Source: Sandaracinaceae bacterium (GTDB taxonomy: Bacteria > Myxococcota_A > Polyangia > Polyangiales > Houyiibacteriaceae). Taken from it: a stretch of 64,000 bases of DNA. The stretch is from assembly GCA_020633075.1 (NCBI GenBank), contig JACKEI010000005.1, positions 248,001 to 312,000 on the forward strand, written 5' to 3'. The translations under genes were made by a program, and so were the position numbers. A model generated the notes under the pieces. The model had not been told where the DNA came from. It saw only the letters and a list, made by a program, of their open reading frames with translations, and did no database searches. This document shows positions 59,101 through 64,000 of this stretch, one piece after another. How positions within the stretch are numbered: the first letter of the stretch is position 1; every line of letters starts with the position of its first letter.

Positions 59101-60408
59101 TGCAAAGAGGTCGGCCGAGAGGCCGTGCAGCGCCTCGACCACGTCGAAGGCCAGTGCCACGCCGCGCAGGGCGTCCTGGGGCGTGGTCCGGCCGAGACCG
59201 ATCACATATCGGAAGTGAGACTTCTCGGAGCCGTCCTCCCAAGACAGGACGGCGTCGTTCTTGTACGCGAGGTCGGCGAGGATGCGGGCGGCGGCGTGAT
59301 CGACGCTCGGGAGCTGCCCGGGGTCCGTGAGGGCGCTCGAGTCGCGCACCCGACCCGCGACCACGACCACCCTGCGGCGCTCGCGCAGCTCCCGCTCCAC
59401 CGCCAGCGACCCCGCGTTCACGGTGAAGCCCGCGAAGGTCATGGCGTCGCGAATGCGGGGGTCCTCCACGCTGGCGTGCGCGCGGGGCACCAGGCGCGCC
59501 AGCTGCTGCTCGAGCGCCTCGGCGTCCCAGAGGACGGAGGAGCTGTGGAGGAACTGGGCCAGCGAGCTACCGAAGGAGCGGGCGGTCTGGAAGCGCTGCT
59601 CCGGGTCGGGGTGCAGGGCGCGGCGCACGATGCGGTCGAGCGCGTCGGGGACGGCCGGATCCACCTCTTGCGGGTAGGTCACGCGCCCCTCGCGCGCCGG
59701 CTCGAGGGCCTCCACCCCTTGGAGCCCCGGGTACATGGGGCGACCCATGAGCAGCTCGGCCAGCAGCACGCCCAGCGAGTACACGTCGCTGCGGCGGTCG
59801 ACGGCAAGGCCCTTGGCCTGCTCCGGCGACATGTAGCTGAACTTGCCCTTGATGACGCCGTCGTCCTCGGAGACCAGCTTGGCCTTGGCGATGCCGAAGT
59901 CCGCGACCTTGACGATTCCGTCGTAGCCCAGCAGGACGTTCTGCGGCGACACGTCGCGGTGGACGATCTCCATGGACTCGCCGTGCGAGTCGCGGCGCTT
60001 GTGCGCGTAGTCCAGCCCCTTGGTGACCTCGTGGACGATGTAGGCGGAGAGCCCGTAGGGCAGGCGCTCCCCCGCGCGCTTGGCCGCGCTGCTGAGGCGA
60101 CCAAGGTCGATACCGTCGACGAACTCCATCGCCAGGAGGAACTCCCCCTCCACGCGGTCGAAGGTGTAGACCTGCACGATGTTCGGGTGGTTCAGGCGCG
60201 TCGCGACCTTGGCCTCGTCCACGAACATCCCGAGGAAGTGCTCGTTGCGCGCGAACTGCGGCAGCACGCGCTTGAGCACCAGCACCTTCTCGATGCCCTC
60301 GGCGCCGGTCGTCTTGGCCAGAAACACTTCGGCCATGCCGCCCTTGCCGAGGCGGCGCAGCACGCGATAGCGGCCGAGGGACAGGGGTGGCGGGGCGTTC
60401 GAGGACAA
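56137..60408 (-). CDS. Ser/Thr protein kinase fused to cyclase-like, AAA ATPase and TPR regions
   Basis: 1423 residues. Kinase domain 13-295: GKGGMAEVF at 21-29, Lys46, HRDVSPQN at 150-157, DFG at 170-172, SYMSPEQ. Residues ~335-520 resemble a class III nucleotide-cyclase homology domain (VVVVAGRVRDSS, ALAFDVVEAL, RITSDVYRLVRRDF), apparently without the metal-binding Asp pair, so probably inactive. AAA ATPase: Walker A GELGVGKS at 573-580, Walker B IVVWLDSLQWAD at 697-708, SLPSSLEGVVASRLD. The C-terminal ~500 residues are TPR-like (AFALNRRARFEI, ALETYAESAVVF). PknK-like signalling protein; substrates unknown. Confidence 0.93.
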   Translation of the reverse strand: MSSNAPPPLSLGRYRVLRRLGKGGMAEVFLAKTTGAEGIEKVLVLKRVLPQFARNEHFLGMFVDEAKVATRLNHPNIVQVYTFDRVEGEFLLAMEFVDGIDLGRLSSAAKRAGERLPYGLSAYIVHEVTKGLDYAHKRRDSHGESMEIVHRDVSPQNVLLGYDGIVKVADFGIAKAKLVSEDDGVIKGKFSYMSPEQAKGLAVDRRSDVYSLGVLLAELLMGRPMYPGLQGVEALEPAREGRVTYPQEVDPAVPDALDRIVRRALHPDPEQRFQTARSFGSSLAQFLHSSSVLWDAEALEQQLARLVPRAHASVEDPRIRDAMTFAGFTVNAGSLAVERELRERRRVVVVAGRVRDSSALTDPGQLPSVDHAAARILADLAYKNDAVLSWEDGSEKSHFRYVIGLGRTTPQDALRGVALAFDVVEALHGLSADLFAPITASLAVSSGIVTTVRDGSGRLLRYAPVESALAVAEHLANEGNAGSVRITSDVYRLVRRDFRVNEAQYEDVTLEGGERTRAYSALGARSREERAVDTRHSLGVEGLIGRVAEQETIRGLYREAESTGRAVFAAVVGELGVGKSALVSAALDSLEPMPGILSTECGFGTSDVPFSSLAALIRDIFFISDDAPASQVRDQIRSSLQAVVMDTGRRDLIERGVLTLLGSADERVLESEHEERTREVVHAIELLLRHLAKGGPIVVWLDSLQWADSASLELLRTMSQGVHQSPVLILMATRPDARTAAALRGVPVIELGELEGDERNEIVRRCFRGAEVPAEVVRAIVERAGGNPFHIQELSDALLERGVVRVVDDTDGTARVVRDSALPISLPSSLEGVVASRLDELEESSRRALRWLAVAGSGLEERQLVLIAGNDVQGNVQDLLARGFLVRRSNGTLAFASGVVRQIAYEGAEPDDRSRMHRRVADYFQSLPGSPAARVAHHLEQAGQRGAAAHAYLEAAELASAAFSNATALGLFARALRLFDDDPEGQFAAHAGRERILRFLGQPAEQAAELDALDRLSLHADVPKTLRAFALNRRARFEIDHGKLERAERHLEQARARAIAEGDRGAEIDTVRMMAEVARDRGATARALTLCDEALSRAGVLPDFLPARGLVLIQKGILQERSGHARKALETYAESAVVFRRLGIKRHEALALDHLGGALSCLGNFQDAVAVTRASLSFDRETGDRLRLGRKLALLALYYQTLGEPERAEAFLAHSIDVLGAMVSSEATPARKEAQCAMIDLHLQRGEAPRASELLEELRVHVALHGPYLAAQERVFTARVLAELGAVEDADRAKHLAAAEEAAEAARGLCLAHDFVSLEVEALALLAWLRAGRGATEDAKAAASAAMARLDAEVSVQRQPRARMLIARTYEYLGAGDEAKKAWTAARRVIESQVERLRGEGARQRFRATHVVQTVLSHTSHPA

Positions 60409-60457
60409 GGCCGCGGCATGATAGGCCGATGCTGCGCCTCGCGGAAGACCCTGTCTG

Positions 60458-63400
60458 TCAGCGACCCGTGGCCGCGCCGCTGGACTCGCGGGTCAGCGCG
60501 CCGTTCTCCAGTCGCAGCACCACGCGGCGGGTCTCTCGGTCGAGGTGTACCGTCTCGCGCAAGATACGCTCCTCGGCCGTCCCGAGCCCCAGCACCACGA
60601 CGAGGGTCGCGTCAGTGGGCCGGAGCTCCTCACGCTCGTCGCGCGAGAAGGCCATGCGCAGCGCTCCCTCGTCGAGGTCCGCCAGCGTGAGCGTGTTGAT
60701 GCCGTGGGCCTGGCTCGTGAGCTGCACGGGCTCGAAGCGCTCCGTCGCGTCGGGATAGGCCACCGTCATGCCGATGACGTCGTCAGGGTGCGCCCACGTG
60801 AGGGCGGCGAAGAGGGCCGGTGGAGAGCGCAGCGCGCCCGAGTGCCGCTGGCGGCGAAGGACGGCCGCGTCCACGGCCGGGTCGTCGCTCTCGGCGCGCA
60901 AGAGCGCGAGGCGCACACGGGTCCAAGCCTGGGCCACGGCGGCGTCACCCTCCTGGGCGTCCCCGTCGGCCGCTTCGGCCACGCGCTGCTCGAGGCGCAG
61001 GGCCTCGTCCACGCGGCCCGCGTCGGCGGCGGCGCGTGCCAGCAGGAGGAAGACCTCGTCGTCCCCTTGGCGCAGCTGACCGAGCGCGCGGTACTCGCGG
61101 TAGGCATCATCCGGCCAGGCGTGAGCCCGGTAGAGGTCGCCCAGCCGGCGACGTGCCCAGGGGTCGAGGGGCGCCCGCTCCACGATCTCACTGAAGACCC
61201 GGCGCGCCTCGGCGGGGCGCTCCTGCCGCAGCCAGAACTCGCCCACGGCCGTACGCACGGCCGCGTCTGCGAGCGGGTCGGCACGCAGCGCCCAGGCCAG
61301 GCGCCGCGCCTCGGGGAGGTTGTCGGTCTCCTCCAGCAGCTGCAGCAGGCGCAAGCGGAGGTCCATCTCGTCCGGCGCGATCTCCAGCCAGCGCCGCACG
61401 AGGCGCAGCTTCGCTGCGGGGTTCCCCGCGCGCCGGTAGAGCCGGTCGAACACGGACCAGTCGATGTTGGTGTCGTCCAGCCCCAGCAGGCGACGCGCGG
61501 TCGCCACCTGGTAGGCGCTGCCGAGCGAGCGCAGCACCGCGGCACGCAGGTAGCTGCCTGCGGCGCTGTCCGCCGGGAACGAGGCGGCGAGCTGAACGCG
61601 CTGCCCCCCCACGTGCGCCAACATCATGTTCAGCAGCACGCGCCGAGCGCGGAAGTCTCCCAGCTCGCACTGGCCCAGCGCCTCGCGATACACGGACATG
61701 GCGCCCGCTACGCCGGCGCTGGCCGCCAGCCGCTCGCGCCACAGGTTGCGACGCACCGCGAGGTCCTGCTGCGACGCGTCACTGCAGGTGCGCCGCGTGC
61801 CGATGGCCCGATCAGGAGCGTTGAACACGAAGGTGTGCTGGACGCGGATGCTGCCGCCCTCGGTGCTGGGGAAGCGCAGGCCCCGCACCTCTTGCACCAC
61901 GCACAGGTCCACGTCCGACTCGTCGAGGGTCGAGTTGAGCAGCGTCGCGCTCTGCACCGCCCCCGACCCGTCCACGGTGACGTCCACCGTGACGCTGCCC
62001 TGCAGGTCCGGGCGCACCAACAGCTTGCGCTCGTAGCAAGCGTTCGGCCCACGCGCGCCGAGCCGCAGCGCGCGGCCGACGGCGGCCTGCGCGTAGCCCC
62101 CGTCGCCAGTGACCGGTGGCTCGGAGTCGGCGCTCGAACCAGCGGAGACTCGGGGCACCCACGTGCGCTCGGCCGCTTGCTCCGTCGGGGCCGGCGCGGC
62201 GCTCGCGGGCGCGCGGCGCCTCCAGCCCTCGTCCGCGACCGGCACCGAGGGGGCCCGTCCGCCCAGCTGGAAGCTGTAGTCGAGGGGGTTCACGTCGAAG
62301 TCCGGCACCAGCCCGTAGGGCTCGCCCTTGCCGCCGGCCACCACCAGGGAGGTCCAGGGCGTGAGCAGGTCGTACTCGAGACCGATCGCGACCAGCGCCT
62401 CGCGCCCAGCGTCCTCGTCCAGCAGCTCGTTCAGCCGGGCGCTGGCCCAGCGGCGCCGGATGTCGGGGGCGCTCACGCTCGTGGCGCTCAGCTGCAGCGT
62501 CTGGTCGAAGTCCACGCCGTCGCGCGAGCCGCGCACGCGGACCTGCGTGGGGACCTCGTCCAGCAGGCGCCCGAAGAGCCGCAGGCGGCCGCTGTCCGGG
62601 ACGCTCAGCCGACCGCGCGGATAGACGCGCTCGACACCCTCACCGAGGTCCACCTCGACCCCGCGCAACATCGGGCGCGCGGCATCGCTCAAGGTCGCGA
62701 GCACCGCGGCGGCGAGCTCGTCGCGGGCGTGCACGGAGCGGGCGGCCGACTCCCCCATCACGGCGCGCAGCAAGTCGACGTTGGCGTCGTCTCCGAGACC
62801 CAGCGCGAAGAAGCGCGGCGCGCGGGGCAGGGTGTCGAGGGCCGTGCGGATGCTGGTGGCGTCCAGAGCGCCCGTGGTGGGTCGTCCGTCGCCCAGGTAG
62901 AGCACGGCGGCCCGCGGGGCCCCCTCGAGGACGCTGGCGGCACCGCGCAGCATGGTCCCGAGGTCCGTCGCGCCCCCGAGCTGCACCGTCCCGAGCGCCG
63001 CGAGCAAGCGCTCTCCGTGCTCGGGCGTCGCCGCGCCGAGGGCGGCCGCGTCTCCCTCGGGCGCGCGCGTCACCAGGTCGCCGAAGCGCAGCGCGACCCT
63101 GTCCGTGGGGGCGAGCTGCTGTAGTACGTGCTCCACCACGCCGCGCGCCAGCTCCAGCTCCTCGGGCTCGGTGCCCCCCGAGGTGTCGACCAGCAGCACC
63201 AGCGAGAGCGGCACGTCCTCGGCCGATGGCGCGAGCTCGTGCGTGGGGAGGTCCACCGCCACGAAGGTGTCCTGCGCCGCGCGCTGACCCGTCACAGGGT
63301 CCACTTCGTTCGTCTGCACGCGGTAGCTGTAGACGTGGGGGGCCTGCGCGGCCTCGGTGGTCTCGGCGGGGTCCAGGATGTCGAGCGTGAAGTCCGCGCG

Positions 63401-64000
63401 GGGGCGGAAGTCACTGCGCCGCAGCACCACACGGCCGGCGTTGGTGAGCGCGCCCATCCCGGCGCGGGTCTGGGCACCGCTGGCCGCGCCCAAGTCCACC
63501 GACAGGTGCAGCTCGCCCACCATCGGAGGCTGCCCCTCGGTGCGCATCGGGTACACGTAGGTGCGGGTGTCCCCGTTGCGCGTCAGCCACTCCGTGTAGG
63601 CCACCTTCACGCGCACCACGGCACCCGGGTTGATCGGGTAGACGCGCGCGCGCACCCGCTGCGGGCCGTCGTAGGACAGGCGCGCGACGGGCATCTCGGC
63701 GGGCACGTAGGGCGGCGCGAAGCCCTCCCCCATGGGCAGCTGCTGCACGGCGGACGGCACGAACCCCGCGCCCTGGTCCACCTCGAAGGCCTCGACGACC
63801 GCGCCCTCGGGGAGTCGCAGACGATACTCGGCCTCGAGCGCGTCGTCGTACCCGTTGAAGAAGGTCTGGACGACCTCGGTGCGCGCGAGCTCCCCCTCGA
63901 GGGTCACCTGCACCTCGTGGGAGCGCATGCTGAGCGGACGACGGGCGACCCCACGCTCCTCGAGGCGGCGCCCGCTCAGCTGCCCGATGTAGCCGGCCTC
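60458..64000 (-). CDS. VIT/vWA surface protein with AgmX-like domain (5' end outside the window)
   Basis: The frame is open from the window edge; visible residues before MRSHEVQV (EAGYIGQLSG) continue the protein, so its start lies outside. VIT domain first (VQVTLEGELARTEVVQTFFN, YVPAEMPVARLSYDG). Then vWA (LSLVLLVDTSGGTEPEEL, DRVALRFGDL, AAVLYLGDGRPTTGAL) where the MIDAS reads DTSGG instead of DxSxS. Next AgmX/PglI-TonB-C-like YERKLLVRPDLQGSVTVDVT with SGAVQSATLLNS, and a C-terminal TPR-rich region (VRTAVGEFWLRQERPAEARR). Probable surface or gliding-type protein; function unknown. Confidence 0.87.
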   Translation of the reverse strand, partial: EAGYIGQLSGRRLEERGVARRPLSMRSHEVQVTLEGELARTEVVQTFFNGYDDALEAEYRLRLPEGAVVEAFEVDQGAGFVPSAVQQLPMGEGFAPPYVPAEMPVARLSYDGPQRVRARVYPINPGAVVRVKVAYTEWLTRNGDTRTYVYPMRTEGQPPMVGELHLSVDLGAASGAQTRAGMGALTNAGRVVLRRSDFRPRADFTLDILDPAETTEAAQAPHVYSYRVQTNEVDPVTGQRAAQDTFVAVDLPTHELAPSAEDVPLSLVLLVDTSGGTEPEELELARGVVEHVLQQLAPTDRVALRFGDLVTRAPEGDAAALGAATPEHGERLLAALGTVQLGGATDLGTMLRGAASVLEGAPRAAVLYLGDGRPTTGALDATSIRTALDTLPRAPRFFALGLGDDANVDLLRAVMGESAARSVHARDELAAAVLATLSDAARPMLRGVEVDLGEGVERVYPRGRLSVPDSGRLRLFGRLLDEVPTQVRVRGSRDGVDFDQTLQLSATSVSAPDIRRRWASARLNELLDEDAGREALVAIGLEYDLLTPWTSLVVAGGKGEPYGLVPDFDVNPLDYSFQLGGRAPSVPVADEGWRRRAPASAAPAPTEQAAERTWVPRVSAGSSADSEPPVTGDGGYAQAAVGRALRLGARGPNACYERKLLVRPDLQGSVTVDVTVDGSGAVQSATLLNSTLDESDVDLCVVQEVRGLRFPSTEGGSIRVQHTFVFNAPDRAIGTRRTCSDASQQDLAVRRNLWRERLAASAGVAGAMSVYREALGQCELGDFRARRVLLNMMLAHVGGQRVQLAASFPADSAAGSYLRAAVLRSLGSAYQVATARRLLGLDDTNIDWSVFDRLYRRAGNPAAKLRLVRRWLEIAPDEMDLRLRLLQLLEETDNLPEARRLAWALRADPLADAAVRTAVGEFWLRQERPAEARRVFSEIVERAPLDPWARRRLGDLYRAHAWPDDAYREYRALGQLRQGDDEVFLLLARAAADAGRVDEALRLEQRVAEAADGDAQEGDAAVAQAWTRVRLALLRAESDDPAVDAAVLRRQRHSGALRSPPALFAALTWAHPDDVIGMTVAYPDATERFEPVQLTSQAHGINTLTLADLDEGALRMAFSRDEREELRPTDATLVVVLGLGTAEERILRETVHLDRETRRVVLRLENGALTRESSGAATGR

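Noticed and set aside
56683..60690. A 1335-codon open frame antisense to the giant kinase
   Set aside because: The kinase, ATPase and TPR motifs are on the minus strand; the plus frame has no domain and an antisense-like composition.
60545..63124. An 859-codon plus-strand frame antisense to the VIT/vWA gene
   Set aside because: No recognisable domain or signal; the VIT, vWA and AgmX motifs are in the minus frame.

Overview
This 64 kb window is very GC-rich and densely coding. It reads as a chromosome segment of a myxobacterium-like member of Myxococcota (Polyangia type). The call rests on gene content, not on a marker gene: many lipoproteins with Asp/Ala/Gly-rich linkers after the lipobox, a DUF1592/DUF1552 pair, a large Ser/Thr kinase fused to AAA ATPase and TPR regions, VIT/vWA and vWA lipoproteins, an ECF sigma-FecR module, and a TonB-dependent receptor with its own TonB-like domain. 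No phage, insertion sequence, integrase or CRISPR array is visible. Both ends cut genes: an FtsX-type permease (1-704, minus) and a VIT/vWA protein (60458-64000, minus).

Layout. 1-4.6 kb: MacB/LolD-type ABC transporter, photolyase, small unknown gene, membrane-anchored esterase. 4.7-7.3 kb: overlapping xseA-aroE-DUF167 operon. 7.4-10.8 kb: ECF sigma, FecR/TPR protein, outer-membrane-like protein and lipoprotein, probably one envelope-signalling operon. 10.9-15.1 kb: DUF1996 lipoprotein, lipoprotein paralogue A, small membrane protein, lipoprotein with a heme c motif. 15.1-21.5 kb: lipid catabolism, with an ACAD10-like phosphotransferase and amidohydrolase on plus, facing a minus operon of two acyl-CoA dehydrogenases, a TetR regulator and a crotonase. 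21.6-32.1 kb: envelope genes (FKBP isomerase, TonB receptor, lipoproteins, DUF547), a GST-like protein and an unknown cytosolic protein. 32.1-34.5 kb: PcrA/UvrD helicase with a Gly/Tyr-rich insert.

34.6-40.3 kb: a minus cluster of DUF1592 protein, DUF1552 protein, lipoprotein paralogue B, cytochrome-like lipoprotein and coiled-coil outer-membrane protein. 40.3-44.0 kb: a redox locus with a ferredoxin reductase divergent from a 3Fe-4S-type ferredoxin, a ketosteroid-dehydrogenase-like flavoprotein and DoxX; a KstR-like palindrome lies between the divergent genes. 44.1-48.1 kb: a radical SAM/SPASM-like protein facing a three-gene AmmeMemoRadiSam set. 48.1-53.6 kb: vWA lipoprotein, prolyl oligopeptidase whose signal peptide is made of DNA repeats, DUF423 and an F420/PPOX-type protein. 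53.7 kb: tRNA with CAU anticodon and a strong terminator. 53.8-64 kb: signalling genes (double cNMP-binding protein, TPR protein, giant kinase, VIT/vWA protein).

Best leads for new biology: the repeat-built signal peptide (52551-52726), the KstR-like operator beside the ferredoxin/flavoprotein genes, the split AmmeMemoRadiSam module, and the paralogous lipoprotein family tied to the DUF1592/DUF1552 cluster. No stretch longer than about 220 bases lacks a gene.
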